From: an uncultured Acidobacteriia bacterium
Lineage (GTDB): Bacteria; Acidobacteriota; Terriglobia; Bryobacterales; Bryobacteraceae
Assembly: GCA_903923395.1 (NCBI GenBank)
Contig: CAIXXM010000052.1
Span: 39,051 to 103,050, forward strand
Reading direction: 5' to 3'
DNA length: 64,000 nt
A program made the translations under genes and the position numbers. Position 1 is the stretch's first letter, and the number at the start of each line of letters is the position of its first letter. Positions 1 through 9,490 of the stretch are shown in pieces. The notes beneath the pieces were generated by a model. It did no database searches. It was not told where the DNA came from and saw nothing but the letters and a program-made list of their open reading frames with translations.

Positions 1-28
1 CAGGTGCCGCAGAAGCCCGGCTTGGGAA

Positions 29-1264
29 TTACTCTGCGGGCTCTTTGACCAGTAACTTCACCAGCACATAAGACAAGGGGTGCAGGAAGCCCATGATAAA
101 GAAGACCAGGCTGTAAGAGTAATGCTGCACCAACTGTCCAGTGAGGTTCGTGAAAAGTGTTCCTCCCAGGCCGGTGCCGAACGCAATAATCCCTGAGATG
201 GAACCCACCACCCCGGGCGGATAGATATCGTTGGTAATAGTGGCGAGATTGGTTTTCCACGCCATGTGGGCGAACGTCACCAGCGAAATGATCAGCATGG
301 CAACCGTGGAGGAACTGCCCGGCACCAGCAGGCTGAGCGGCATCACCAAAGCGCACGGAATCATCATCATCTGCCGCGCCCGCACAGGTTTCCAGCCCCG
401 CCGTATCAACGCACCGGAGGCGAGTCCGCCGCCAATGGACCCGATGTCTGCCGTCAGATAGGGCAGCCAGGCGAGCAAGCCCATCTCCATCAGCGTGAAA
501 TGGCGTTGCTCCACCAGATACTTCGGCAGCCAGAAGAGATAGAACCACCAGACCGGCTCAGAGAAGAAGCGGGAGAGTAACAGGCCCCAAGTCCGTTTCT
601 GCCGCAGCAGTTCAAGGCGCGACACTTTGGCGGCTGCTGTTCCTACAAGGGCATTGGTTTGTACAAGCTGCAGTTCCTGCGGGGTAATCCATGGATGTTC
701 GGCGGGCTTGCGGTAGAGCAGCAGCCAGAAGATCAGCCAGAGGAAACCGAGTGCGCCTGTAAGTACGAAGGCCATCCGCCAGTGAAAGAGCTGTGTCAGG
801 TAGACAATAAGCGGCGCTGCGATGATGGCGCCAACCGCCGCGCCACCGTTGAGGAGTCCGTTGACCGTGCCTCTTTCTTTGGGCGGATACCATTCGGAGA
901 TCGCCTTGAAGCCGGCCATGAAGTTACCCGGCTCGCCGAGTCCCAGCAGCGCACGGAAGATGCCCAGTTGGAAGGTGGTCCGGGCAAAGGCATGCAGCAT
1001 GTTGCTTACGGACCAGAAGGTCATGAAGACTGCCAGTGAGACACGCGCGCCCCAGCGGTCCACCAGGAAGCCGGAGCCAACGTACATCAGCGTGTAGGAC
1101 ACCAGAAATGCCTGTAGAACATTGGAGTATTCCACGGGCGTCATGTGCAGTTCTTTCGTCAGCGCGGGTGCGACGACGGAGAGGGTCTGCCGGTCAATGT
1201 AATTGATGACAGAAGAAAGGAACAGCAAAGCTGCGATATACCAGCGGATGCCGCGGAGCTTCAT
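29..1264 (-). CDS. MFS transporter, ACS (hexuronate/organic anion) type
   Basis: A 411-residue inner-membrane carrier with about twelve hydrophobic segments. The start (INYIDRQTLSVVAPAL) and the LVDRWGARVS and WYPPKERG loops are typical of the anion:cation symporter branch of the major facilitator superfamily, which includes ExuT and DgoT. Members take up hexuronates, galactonate and similar sugar acids; the substrate here is not readable from sequence. It follows the DapA-family lyase with a 4-base ATGA overlap, so the two are probably translationally coupled and work as uptake plus aldol cleavage of a sugar acid. The ATG at 1264 is the natural start. Family confident, substrate inferred. 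Confidence 0.9.
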   Translation of the reverse strand: MKLRGIRWYIAALLFLSSVINYIDRQTLSVVAPALTKELHMTPVEYSNVLQAFLVSYTLMYVGSGFLVDRWGARVSLAVFMTFWSVSNMLHAFARTTFQLGIFRALLGLGEPGNFMAGFKAISEWYPPKERGTVNGLLNGGAAVGAIIAAPLIVYLTQLFHWRMAFVLTGALGFLWLIFWLLLYRKPAEHPWITPQELQLVQTNALVGTAAAKVSRLELLRQKRTWGLLLSRFFSEPVWWFYLFWLPKYLVEQRHFTLMEMGLLAWLPYLTADIGSIGGGLASGALIRRGWKPVRARQMMMIPCALVMPLSLLVPGSSSTVAMLIISLVTFAHMAWKTNLATITNDIYPPGVVGSISGIIAFGTGLGGTLFTNLTGQLVQHYSYSLVFFIMGFLHPLSYVLVKLLVKEPAE

Positions 1265-2151
1265 AACTCCGCGCTGGTGAGGGAGCGCAGGTGGGCAAGC
1301 TCCCGCACGGCCCCGGCATCAATCATTCCCGTGGGATGCCGCACCGCGCTGGATTGGATCACCCCCGCAGCCTTCAAGTTATGCTTCATCGCACTAACTC
1401 CCAGCCCGGGCTGCAACTCGAAACGGATCAGCGGCAAGATGCGTGTGAAGATCTTCCATGCCAGAGCAGTGTCGCCGGCTTCCAGGGCATTCCAGATCTT
1501 CACGAAGTCACCGATCATGTCACTGCCCGGCATGATGCCTTGCGAGCCGCGCTGGAACTCTTCAATCAGGAAGTTGCCATTGAGGCCGCCGAAAGGAATG
1601 ATGCTGCCTGCTTTGGCCACGGCCTCCACTTTGGGGCTGGTGGGCGGCGCTTCCACCTTGGCGTAGGCAACGTGTTCGATCTCCCGCCCCATGCGCGCCA
1701 GCAGGGCTGCCGGCATCACCACGGTGGTCATCAGCGGCGCGTCCTGCACCATGACGGGAATGTTGACGGCCTTCGAGATTGCCTCAAAGTAAAACATCAG
1801 CCCGTCGGCATCTGTTTTCATGAAGGAAGGTGGCAGCACCATGAGTGCATTTGCGCCTTCCGCTTCCGCCCTGCGGCTCAATTCCACGGCAAGCGCCGTG
1901 CCGGAGTGACCCGTGCTCGCGATGAGAGGCACATCCGGCCCCGCCACGTCACGAACCAGGCGCAGCAATTGCATGCGCTCCTGGTCTGAAAGCGCGTAGC
2001 CTTCGCTGGCGTTGCCGAAAAGTCCCAGGCCATGCGCACCCTGGTCAAGCAGGTGCCGGACCAGCGAGGCCTGACTGTCGGGATCTAAAGAGCCATCGTC
2101 ATGGAAGGTTGTGTTGAGGATGGGGAAGACGCCACGGAGCGGTTGGTGCAT
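1261..2151 (-). CDS. Dihydrodipicolinate synthase (DapA)-family lyase/aldolase
   Basis: A TIM-barrel lyase of about 296 residues. The N-terminal RGVFPILNTTFHDDGSLD and LFGNASEGYALS segments match the DapA/NanA/KDG-aldolase superfamily, and the lysine in AYAKVEAPP is the likely Schiff-base residue. True DapA usually reads GTTGE where this has GNASEG, so it is more likely a catabolic 2-keto-3-deoxy sugar-acid aldolase or related enzyme. The frame opens at a TTG at 2199, with another ATG at 2160; the ATG at 2151 (MHQPLRGVF) fits the family best, but no site has an ideal ribosome-binding site. Coupled to the MFS gene by a 4-base overlap. Confidence 0.85.
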   Translation of the reverse strand: MHQPLRGVFPILNTTFHDDGSLDPDSQASLVRHLLDQGAHGLGLFGNASEGYALSDQERMQLLRLVRDVAGPDVPLIASTGHSGTALAVELSRRAEAEGANALMVLPPSFMKTDADGLMFYFEAISKAVNIPVMVQDAPLMTTVVMPAALLARMGREIEHVAYAKVEAPPTSPKVEAVAKAGSIIPFGGLNGNFLIEEFQRGSQGIMPGSDMIGDFVKIWNALEAGDTALAWKIFTRILPLIRFELQPGLGVSAMKHNLKAAGVIQSSAVRHPTGMIDAGAVRELAHLRSLTSAEL

Positions 2152-2202
2152 CGCTCCCATGTTACGAAATTTCAGATTTGAGAGGAGAAGAATCTTCAAA
2201 TT

Positions 2203-2231
2203 TTGAGCCAGCGAAGGCGGGACGGTATGAT
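2203..2231 (+). promoter_or_regulatory. Putative sigma-70 promoter of tRNA-Leu
   Basis: TTGAGC (2203-2208) and TATGAT (2226-2231) are separated by 17 bases. The -10 box ends 16 bases before the mature tRNA 5' end, leaving a short leader as expected for a tRNA promoter. Confidence 0.55.
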
Positions 2232-2247
2232 GACAGAAGTGTTCCCC

Positions 2248-2336
2248 GGCGGAATGGCGGAACTGGCAGACGCACCAGACTCAAAATCTGGCGTAGTTCA
2301 CTCTACGTGTGGGTTCGACCCCCACTTCCGCCACCA
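2248..2336 (+). tRNA. tRNA-Leu (anticodon CAA)
   Basis: A class II tRNA of 89 bases including an encoded CCA. The acceptor stem GGCGGAA/TTCCGCC (2248-2254 with 2326-2332) pairs perfectly and is followed by discriminator A and CCA. The anticodon stem CCAGA/TCTGG encloses loop CTCAAAA with anticodon CAA at 2282-2284, which reads UUG. A long variable arm with a GTAG/CTAC stem follows, then T-arm GTGGG-TTCGACC-CCCAC. It lies between the lyase gene and the sulfatase gene. Confidence 0.97.
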
Positions 2337-2347
2337 ACATAATTCTT

Positions 2348-3874
2348 TCACCCAAGCGGCCTGGATCGCACGGTACGCGCTGCGGGATTTCCATTCTTCT
2401 CCAGCCACTGCACCAGCCGATCCCGCAATTCCCCGGCCCGCCCCTGGTTCTTCGCCCGCAACGCCGGCGCGCCGATCAAATTCGTCACTTCCCCGGGATC
2501 ATTCTTCAGATCGAACAATGCATCCTGACTGCGATTTGCAGCGCCAGCACCCAGAATCAGCTTCCAGTCCTTCGTCCGCACCATGAAATTCGGCACTTGC
2601 GCACCAAACCACTCGGAGACCCGGAAATCCGCCAGACTTGCACCACTGCCTTCCAGCAGAGGCCGCAAACTGGCTGATTCCGTCCGTGGTGCCTTGACCT
2701 CCAGGTAATCGAGAATCGTCGCAAAGAGATCCATGGTGGAAACCGGCGCCGCAATCCGGGTGCCTGCTTTGATACGCCCCGGCAACCTCATCAACAGAGG
2801 CACATGCACGGACTCTTCATAGAACGTCATCTTGGAGCCCATGCCGTGGGACCCCATCATCTCGCCGTGATCTGAAGTGAAGATCACCAGCGTGTTGTCC
2901 CGCAAACCAAGAGCGTCCAACCGGGCAAGCAAACGCCCGATGTTATCATCTGCCTCACGCACCATGCCGTAGTAAATCGACAATCCTTCGCGGATGGCTT
3001 CCGGGGACTGGTATTTCTTCATCTGCGCCTGCCGGTTGCGGTAGGGCGACCACGTCATATCATGTTGAAAATTCTCTGGCAGGGGCATATCTTTTGCGGG
3101 ATACATCCCCCAATAGGGAGCCACGTTCAAAAAGGGAGGGTGTGGGGGGCCAATGGAACAGGTGAGGCTGAACGGACCGGCGGCCATGCGGTCGAGGGCA
3201 TCAATCGTCTCATCCACCGTAAAAGCAGCATGCGCATGTTCCTTCGGAATCTGCAGCCAGCCGTAAACCTCCCCTTGGCCGGGTTCTTCGCCCGGATCGG
3301 TGATGTGCCCGTCCAGCAGTGCCGGGATATAGGGTCGTTGAAAATCCTTACTTAACACCTCACCCGGTCTTAAAGGACGCTTGGGAACATGTTGGTCCAG
3401 ATAGTCGAGATACTGCCGGTGTTCGGAAGGTGCGCCTTCCACCTTCGCGCCTGCATAAGGGACTTTATTCTTGTAAGTCGAAGCCAGTTTGTAGGGCGAA
3501 TGATACTTGCCGTGGTATTCGGTGTTATACCCCGCCGCCGCGAGTACGTTATCGAAGGACGGCCCGCAGTCTAGAACCGTGTCTGTTGCTGCGGCATTGC
3601 CCGTGACGCCCGTGCCCTGCATACTCTTCCCGGTGAGAATGCTGGTTCGTGCAGGCACACAGACCGGACAGGGAGTAATTGCATTCTCGAATATTGCACC
3701 TTCGCTCGCCAGGCGGTCCAGGTTTGGTGTCTTCAAGATCGAATTGCCGGCGCAGGAAAGTGCAGAAAAGCGCTGCTGGTCCGTCATGATAACCAGCAGG
3801 TTGACGGGCTTTGTGGTGCCGCGTACCAGTGCGGGGGCTCCAAGGGCGGCGGAGAGAAGTGTTCGTCGGGTCAT
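2348..3874 (-). CDS. Secreted sulfatase (choline-sulfatase-like)
   Basis: About 508 residues. The start is the ATG at 3874 (MTRRTLLSAALGAPALVRG), which gives a Tat-like signal; an upstream in-frame TTG/ATG would add 11 unlikely residues. The type I sulfatase signature CVPAR occurs at residues 72-76, so Cys72 is the residue to be converted to formylglycine. Metal-site sequences are LLVIMTDQQRF near 26-36 and VIFTSDHGEMMGSHG in the C-terminal half. The alkaline-phosphatase-fold enzyme cleaves sulfate esters, probably on a glycan in the periplasm or outside. It lies 10 bases after the receptor gene and is the last gene of the large minus-strand run. Exact substrate unknown. Confidence 0.9.
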   Translation of the reverse strand: MTRRTLLSAALGAPALVRGTTKPVNLLVIMTDQQRFSALSCAGNSILKTPNLDRLASEGAIFENAITPCPVCVPARTSILTGKSMQGTGVTGNAAATDTVLDCGPSFDNVLAAAGYNTEYHGKYHSPYKLASTYKNKVPYAGAKVEGAPSEHRQYLDYLDQHVPKRPLRPGEVLSKDFQRPYIPALLDGHITDPGEEPGQGEVYGWLQIPKEHAHAAFTVDETIDALDRMAAGPFSLTCSIGPPHPPFLNVAPYWGMYPAKDMPLPENFQHDMTWSPYRNRQAQMKKYQSPEAIREGLSIYYGMVREADDNIGRLLARLDALGLRDNTLVIFTSDHGEMMGSHGMGSKMTFYEESVHVPLLMRLPGRIKAGTRIAAPVSTMDLFATILDYLEVKAPRTESASLRPLLEGSGASLADFRVSEWFGAQVPNFMVRTKDWKLILGAGAANRSQDALFDLKNDPGEVTNLIGAPALRAKNQGRAGELRDRLVQWLEKNGNPAARTVRSRPLG

Positions 3875-3884
3875 TAATGTCCAA

Positions 3885-6800
3885 TCAAAAATCAAAGCGG
3901 AAAGCAAACTGCACTTCCCTCATATCTTTGCTGAGTGCCGTAATAACTCCGGCGGTTGCGTTCGTTACATTAGCATCCGGCAGATCGTAATTCGGATGGT
4001 TGAAGGCATTAAAGACCTCCAGGCGGAAGCTCAAGCGTTTCGTCTCCCGAAAACTGATAGTCTTCGCGAGACTGAGGTCCGCAATTTGGACACCTGGGCC
4101 TATTAGGATGTTGCGCCCCGCATTTCCAATACAGGGGGAAGTCCCTTGCGGCCCGCAAGTCATGGGCGGCTCCGTAAAGGCAGCAGGGTTAAACCAGAGT
4201 GAGGGTGAGCGCTGGCTTGCCGGTAAATTGGCCTGGACGCCATAAACAACATTGGGCCGTGTGGCTGCCAGACCCGTGTTGTTGATGATGGGGGTGAAGC
4301 GGCGCCCTGTGTATCCGGTCCAAATGCCGGAAAGCCGCCAGTCGCCCACAATAGAATTTACCCACCGCGGCCCGGACGCCAGCCAGAGTTGCCCCCGTCC
4401 AAATGGCAGCTGGTACGAGGCATTGGCGTGGACCGTATGCCGGCGGACATAGTCGCTGTCGGCGCGGTCACGGCCCAGATTCTGTACATCGAGTGCGCTG
4501 ATGCTGAGCGCTGTTCCGACGTCATCCAGACCCTTGGCCCACGTCCAGTTCAACTCCATCTGCAACCCCCGTGCCAGCCTTCGTCTGACGATAGTTTGCA
4601 TCGAATGATAAGTGGAGTCGGCATTGCTCGTCCGTTCTGAGATGGCAGCGGTCCCGTAAGTGCTTTGCAGCGGATAGTATGTCGCACCAGTCGTGCTGCT
4701 GACCTGCTGCTGATTCGCGTTATAAGCGCGGAACAGATGCGTGCCCTTGTTGCCCACATAACCCAGACTGACAACAAAGCCCAGCCCGACTTCCCGCTCC
4801 AGAGCAAGATTCCATTGCTGGTTATTTGCCAGGCGGAAATTCGATTGGATGCCGGAGGGCGAAAGACTGGCTCCCGCACTGCCCGCGAAGGGATTGGCCA
4901 GCGTAATTGCCGGTACACCATTCTTAATCGCGTTCGAGTAAGTGAGGGTGCCGCTGAAAGGTGGATTCGTTCCCAGTACCTGCAGCAGATTCTGTATCGG
5001 ATAAGGGCTGTAAAACATGCCGTATCCGCCACGCAGCACAAAGGCATGCTGCCCCGGCAGCGTATAGGCGAAGCCGAAGCGCGGGCCCAGGTTGACATTC
5101 TGTGCCTGGAGCAGTGTTCCAGGTGCAAAGCCTGCCTGCTTGTCGCTAAGAATAGGGAACGGCAACTGGCCGGACGCGTTCGCCAGCTTGCTGATCAAGA
5201 GTGGCGAGTACTGCGACACAGGCAACACGCCGTTGTCGGAGGCAATGACCATGGCGGAAGTTACGGGATCAAAAAGCGCGATGCGATTCTTCAACTCCGC
5301 CGGGTAAGGGGACATTTCATTCCGCAGTCCGATGCTGACCGTCAGGTTGCGGCTCACTCGCCAGTCATCCTGTAAGTAACTGGCAAAGCTGCGGCGCTGC
5401 AGTACGAATGAGGGTGCCGAGATGTTTTGCACGGCACTCGCGGGCAGGCCCAGCAGAAAACTCGCAAAGCTGTAGCCTGTGGAAGTCGCTGTTGTGTTGC
5501 CCGTGAAAGTAATGCTGCCTGCCGATGCAGGCTGCAGAATCGCCGGCAGAATCTCGCGCCGGTAGTCAAAACCAAGCTTGATGCTATGACTTCCCCGCAC
5601 CAAGGTGAGCGCATCGGAAAAGTCCATTAACTCGCTGCCCTGATTCACTGTGGAGTAGGCATTGCTGTTGTTGTAATTCAACCGTGTGAGCGCATCGTTT
5701 CCTGTGAAGATAATCGCGGGCAACGGCATGCGGATATCAACAGCAGGTTCCAGGCCCTGTATACCCGCCTGCTGGCCTGTGGGAAGTCCATTCGGCAGAT
5801 AGGTGTTCACCACATGGTACCCGGTATAGCCGACCCGCAATTCATTCACGATGGAAGGGGAAAGCACCGCGGTATAGCCGAGGCTCGCGTTATCGCTGTA
5901 ACTTAGCGTGTCGATCTGGCTGGGATTGGCCAGTAAGTTTGGTCCCACTGTGCCGCTGTTGGCCTGTGTGAAGCGCAGAGAAAGAATCTGTCCGCGTGGC
6001 AGAGTTTGGTCCATGCGGATGGTGAACTGATCCCCGTTCGTCAGCGTCGCCTGGTTGGAGACGAAGTTATTATTGAAGCCCGGGCTTGTGGGGGAGGCCC
6101 AGTAGGGCCGGAGCGCAATCGCCACAGGGCTGAAGCGCGACGGCGGAATCAAATTATTCGGGAAGGTGGCGGCGCTGAGCGGGTCCTTGATGGTGATTTT
6201 CCTCGCAAGCAGCGATGAAAAGTCGCCGTTCCAAAATGCATCGAGCGGCATGCTTGCGATAACGGGCGCCCCTTGGGTTTGGCGGTTACCCTCATAGTTT
6301 CCAAAGAAAAAGGTCTTGTTGTGTCTGACTGGTCCGCCGATGGACCCGCCAAACTGGTTCCGGTCGAACGGCAGGATGACGCCAGGATTGAACGGGTTGG
6401 TCGCCTGCAGCGCATTGCCGCGGTGATATTCAAAGGCGCTGCCGTGGAACGTATTTTCACCGCTGCGGGTAACAATAGTGACGTGCGTTCCCGCTTCTCC
6501 ATACTCCGCAGGAGCCGCGCCAGAGGTGACCTTAAACTCACGGATCACATCGACGGAGACCGCTGAAGCGGAGGTGCCGGTGAAGGGGTTCTGGTTGGAT
6601 ACACCGTCCAACTGATAGCCATTCCCGTAGGCCCTGTTGCCATTCAATGCCGCCGCTCCGAAATCCAACCCGGTGCCTGCGTTGTCCACTGCCCCGGCAG
6701 ACAGCAGCACCAGTTGGTTGAAGTCGCGCGAATTCAATGGCAGCGCCTCAATCTGCGACCGCGAGATAGTGGCTTCCACTGAGGGCGAATCCGACACAAT

Positions 6801-7181
6801 TGCCGCGCTCGATGCGGAGACCACCACGATTTCTTTCTTCTGGCTGGCTACCTCCAGTTTGATATCCAGGGTCTGCATCGAAGCCACTTCAACGGAGATC
6901 TTTTCGATGCGTTCACTTCGGAACCCTGCCGCCTCCGCTGTCACGCTGTAAGTCCCAGGCGGAAGCGGATAAAGTACATATCCTCCCGATGAACCCGTTC
7001 GCCCCGTCATCACAGCACCGGTTTCCACATTCGTCGCAATGATGGAACCATCTGGTATCAACGCGCCACTGCTGTCAAGAAGAGACCCCGTAATGCGCCC
7101 CGCCGAGGTCTGCGATAGCGCTGGTGGCGGACCGAACACACTTAGTGTGGCAGCGGTGATGAGGATAAGGTGGAAGCGCAT
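3885..7181 (-). CDS. Oar-like TonB-dependent receptor with carboxypeptidase-regulatory N-domain (receptor 1)
   Basis: 1098 residues. A signal peptide (MRFHLILITAATLSVFGPPPALSQ) is followed by a carboxypeptidase-regulatory beta-sandwich (about 27-110), a plug-like domain (about 115-240, with LPLNSRDFNQLVLL) and a large outer-membrane barrel ending in the aromatic tail FAFRFDF. Such Oar/TonB-receptor-like proteins are greatly expanded in Solibacter-type acidobacteria and are thought to import or bind oligosaccharides and other large ligands. It lies between the ThuA-like gene and a sulfatase, suggesting uptake of a sulfated ligand or its products. No SusD partner is present. The ATG at 7181 is well placed before the signal sequence. 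Confidence 0.88.
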   Translation of the reverse strand: MRFHLILITAATLSVFGPPPALSQTSAGRITGSLLDSSGALIPDGSIIATNVETGAVMTGRTGSSGGYVLYPLPPGTYSVTAEAAGFRSERIEKISVEVASMQTLDIKLEVASQKKEIVVVSASSAAIVSDSPSVEATISRSQIEALPLNSRDFNQLVLLSAGAVDNAGTGLDFGAAALNGNRAYGNGYQLDGVSNQNPFTGTSASAVSVDVIREFKVTSGAAPAEYGEAGTHVTIVTRSGENTFHGSAFEYHRGNALQATNPFNPGVILPFDRNQFGGSIGGPVRHNKTFFFGNYEGNRQTQGAPVIASMPLDAFWNGDFSSLLARKITIKDPLSAATFPNNLIPPSRFSPVAIALRPYWASPTSPGFNNNFVSNQATLTNGDQFTIRMDQTLPRGQILSLRFTQANSGTVGPNLLANPSQIDTLSYSDNASLGYTAVLSPSIVNELRVGYTGYHVVNTYLPNGLPTGQQAGIQGLEPAVDIRMPLPAIIFTGNDALTRLNYNNSNAYSTVNQGSELMDFSDALTLVRGSHSIKLGFDYRREILPAILQPASAGSITFTGNTTATSTGYSFASFLLGLPASAVQNISAPSFVLQRRSFASYLQDDWRVSRNLTVSIGLRNEMSPYPAELKNRIALFDPVTSAMVIASDNGVLPVSQYSPLLISKLANASGQLPFPILSDKQAGFAPGTLLQAQNVNLGPRFGFAYTLPGQHAFVLRGGYGMFYSPYPIQNLLQVLGTNPPFSGTLTYSNAIKNGVPAITLANPFAGSAGASLSPSGIQSNFRLANNQQWNLALEREVGLGFVVSLGYVGNKGTHLFRAYNANQQQVSSTTGATYYPLQSTYGTAAISERTSNADSTYHSMQTIVRRRLARGLQMELNWTWAKGLDDVGTALSISALDVQNLGRDRADSDYVRRHTVHANASYQLPFGRGQLWLASGPRWVNSIVGDWRLSGIWTGYTGRRFTPIINNTGLAATRPNVVYGVQANLPASQRSPSLWFNPAAFTEPPMTCGPQGTSPCIGNAGRNILIGPGVQIADLSLAKTISFRETKRLSFRLEVFNAFNHPNYDLPDANVTNATAGVITALSKDMREVQFAFRFDF

Positions 7182-7229
7182 CGGGTTCCTATGCTATCCC
7201 ATTAGCGATAGCGAAAACTAGCGGCACTC

Positions 7230-8105
7230 TCAGGGAACAACCTGGCGGACTTTTACCTCGGTCGCCGTCGGAAAATCCGGCGGGACCGGCAGCGTCACCT
7301 TGCCCGTTGCTGCCCACTCGGCACCGCGCTGCAGAGTCACGATGAATCCCACATCCTGCATGGCCGCGACATCATGTCCCAGGGTTGTATGGAACACTCT
7401 CCCCTTGCCATATTGGATCGACATCAGCATGGGTTCCTGCTCTCCAGTGCCGCGGTTTTCCGGGTCTGAGAAAGCCGTTCCGAGGATCGTCAGATTCTGC
7501 GCTGGACCACATAGATGGTTATATAGTTCATCCGCGGCATGCATCCATACCGGCGGCAGACCCTTGGCCACCGGATGTTCCGGATCACGCATGGTTACCG
7601 CGAAGGGCTTACGGGCACCGTGGCGTCCGCACGGACCCTCATCCGTATCCATCACCTGCCGGCCATCACGCCAGCGCGCCATCGGTGTTCCGGGACCAGA
7701 CTGCCGGCCACCCCAGCCTCCCACGGCCAGCATCTCCTGATAACCAGTCCACTTACGAAATGCGTTGTCCGCAGCGTGGACGGCCACCAACCCGCCGCCC
7801 TGTTTCACCCACTTCTCAAACGCGGCGTTCACTTCCGCAGGCCACGCTTCGCCATTGTAATTCGAAACCACCAGCGAGTAAGTGGAAAAGTCCGGGTGGA
7901 AGGTGCTCATGTCACCGCCCTTCGCTGGACTGGTGGCAACGTCGACTTTAAACTTCCCGCTATCTTCCAGAATCTTCTTAAGCACCGGTGTGGTCTGCTG
8001 CCACGCATGATTGTTCTGGCCGTCGATGATCAATGCTTTGGTCTGCGCCCCGCACGTGGTCGCGACAGCGAGCAGGAGCAGAGCCGTTCCTCTTAGATAT
8101 CCCAT
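7230..8105 (-). CDS. Secreted ThuA-domain protein
   Basis: 291 residues with a signal peptide (MGYLRGTALLLLAVATTCGAQ) and a ThuA/glutamine-amidotransferase-like fold: KALIIDGQNNHAW at the N-terminus, GGGLVAVHAADNAF in the middle, and VFHTTLGHDVAAM near the end. ThuA proteins occur in sugar-degradation operons, commonly beside Gfo/Idh oxidoreductases as here; their reaction is poorly defined, though a role in keto-sugar handling has been suggested. The start overlaps the 3' end of the upstream sulfatase gene by 13 bases, so translation is probably coupled. Family call good, biochemical role unknown. Confidence 0.85.
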   Translation of the reverse strand: MGYLRGTALLLLAVATTCGAQTKALIIDGQNNHAWQQTTPVLKKILEDSGKFKVDVATSPAKGGDMSTFHPDFSTYSLVVSNYNGEAWPAEVNAAFEKWVKQGGGLVAVHAADNAFRKWTGYQEMLAVGGWGGRQSGPGTPMARWRDGRQVMDTDEGPCGRHGARKPFAVTMRDPEHPVAKGLPPVWMHAADELYNHLCGPAQNLTILGTAFSDPENRGTGEQEPMLMSIQYGKGRVFHTTLGHDVAAMQDVGFIVTLQRGAEWAATGKVTLPVPPDFPTATEVKVRQVVP

Positions 8106-9490
8106 ATTAGTGATTCTCCATTGAAGGTGGCCTTATGTTTGCGCGGCTTAAAGATCGGCGGGATCATGTTGGAGTTCCATTCGCTCCATGCCCCCCTTAT
8201 TTCTTTCAGTACATCGGGCTGCTGTGCGGACAAGTCCTTCGTCTCCCCGGGGTCGGCGGAGAGATCGTATAACTTGACATGATCCGGACCGCATTCCACC
8301 AGCTTCCAGCGGCCCATTACTGCCGCGTGTCCCGTCCCCGCGCGCCAGAAGAGTACATCGTGGGGCAGGTGAGCATTCTTGCCATTCAGGAACGGTACTA
8401 AATCCACACCATCGAACTTGACTCCAGCCGGGAGTGGAATGCCAACTGCTGCCATGACGGTGGGCAGAATGTCCCGGGAAACGACGGGGTGCGTGTAGAC
8501 CTTGCCCGCCGGTATCTTCCCCGGCCATCTAACCGCAAAAGGCACTCGGACTCCACCTTCATAGTAAGTGAACTTGGAGCCGTTCAAGACGCCATTACTC
8601 CCCGCACCTTGCGAAAGCGGCGAGCCATTGTCACTGAGGAAGAAGACCAGAGTATCCTCCTCCAGTTTGTAAGTACGAAGGCGCTCAAGCACAGCTCCCA
8701 CTGCGTCATCCATTGCAGATGCCATTGCCGCGAGCATCCGCCGCCGTGGATTCTTCACATTCGGGAACCGTTCCCAGTAGCGTTCCACCGTCTGCAGCGG
8801 ACCGTGTACGGAATTCACCGCCATATACAGAAAGAACGGTTGATTCCGGTTCTTGTCAATGAACGCACACGCTTCCTCGCGGAAGGCATCGGTAAGGTGA
8901 CGCGTCTCCTGTATCTCCTCTTTCCCGCGATACATCGGATGATGGCGTTCCGGCACACCATCCCCATCCAGGACGCGGGCATCCTTCGTGCCGGGGAGCA
9001 CGTACTCGTCAGCGCCTTCCAGAAAGCCGAAGTACTCATCAAAGCCATGGTCCTGCGGCATATATCCATCCACTGAACCCAGGTGCCACTTACCCACCAT
9101 ACCGGTGCGATACCCCGCCGGCCTAAGATATTCCGCCAGTGTTGTTTCAGTCTTCGGCAGCCCGAATACAGCTCCTGTTACCCCGCCCTGGGAGGAGTTG
9201 AACTCATGCCCGAAGCGTTGTTGATAGCGGCCAGTGAGGAGCGCTGCCCGCGAAGGGCTGCAAACCGCGCACGAAACATAGCCCTCCGTGCACTTGGTCC
9301 CGCCCGCTACGAAGGAATCGATGTGCGGCGTTGCCACATCTTTACCCCCGAAACAACCCAGATCGCCAATCCCCAGATCATCCGCCAGAATCACGATGAT
9401 GTTAGGTTTTCGCGCCGCCGGCCGCCGCTGCTGGCCCGCGAGCGAACCAGCGGCCAGCACTTGGAGAGCACTGCGCCTTGTGATCCTCAC
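8093..9490 (-). CDS. Secreted sulfatase (arylsulfatase A-like)
   Basis: About 465 residues from a GTG at 9490 that overlaps the stop of the upstream oxidoreductase gene by 4 bases (GTGA). A longer ATG start at 9505 is possible but adds an overlap without a better signal. RITRRSALQVLAAGSLAG forms a Tat-like leader. NIIVILADDLGIGDLGCFG gives the metal aspartates, and CSPSR at about 77-81 is the formylglycine site. The DTLVFFLSDNGSPLSQGAG and GGVRVPFAVRWPGK segments are classic for this class. Embedded between oxidoreductase and ThuA genes, it likely desulfates a sugar before further oxidation or reduction. Confidence 0.9.
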   Translation of the reverse strand: MRITRRSALQVLAAGSLAGQQRRPAARKPNIIVILADDLGIGDLGCFGGKDVATPHIDSFVAGGTKCTEGYVSCAVCSPSRAALLTGRYQQRFGHEFNSSQGGVTGAVFGLPKTETTLAEYLRPAGYRTGMVGKWHLGSVDGYMPQDHGFDEYFGFLEGADEYVLPGTKDARVLDGDGVPERHHPMYRGKEEIQETRHLTDAFREEACAFIDKNRNQPFFLYMAVNSVHGPLQTVERYWERFPNVKNPRRRMLAAMASAMDDAVGAVLERLRTYKLEEDTLVFFLSDNGSPLSQGAGSNGVLNGSKFTYYEGGVRVPFAVRWPGKIPAGKVYTHPVVSRDILPTVMAAVGIPLPAGVKFDGVDLVPFLNGKNAHLPHDVLFWRAGTGHAAVMGRWKLVECGPDHVKLYDLSADPGETKDLSAQQPDVLKEIRGAWSEWNSNMIPPIFKPRKHKATFNGESLIWDI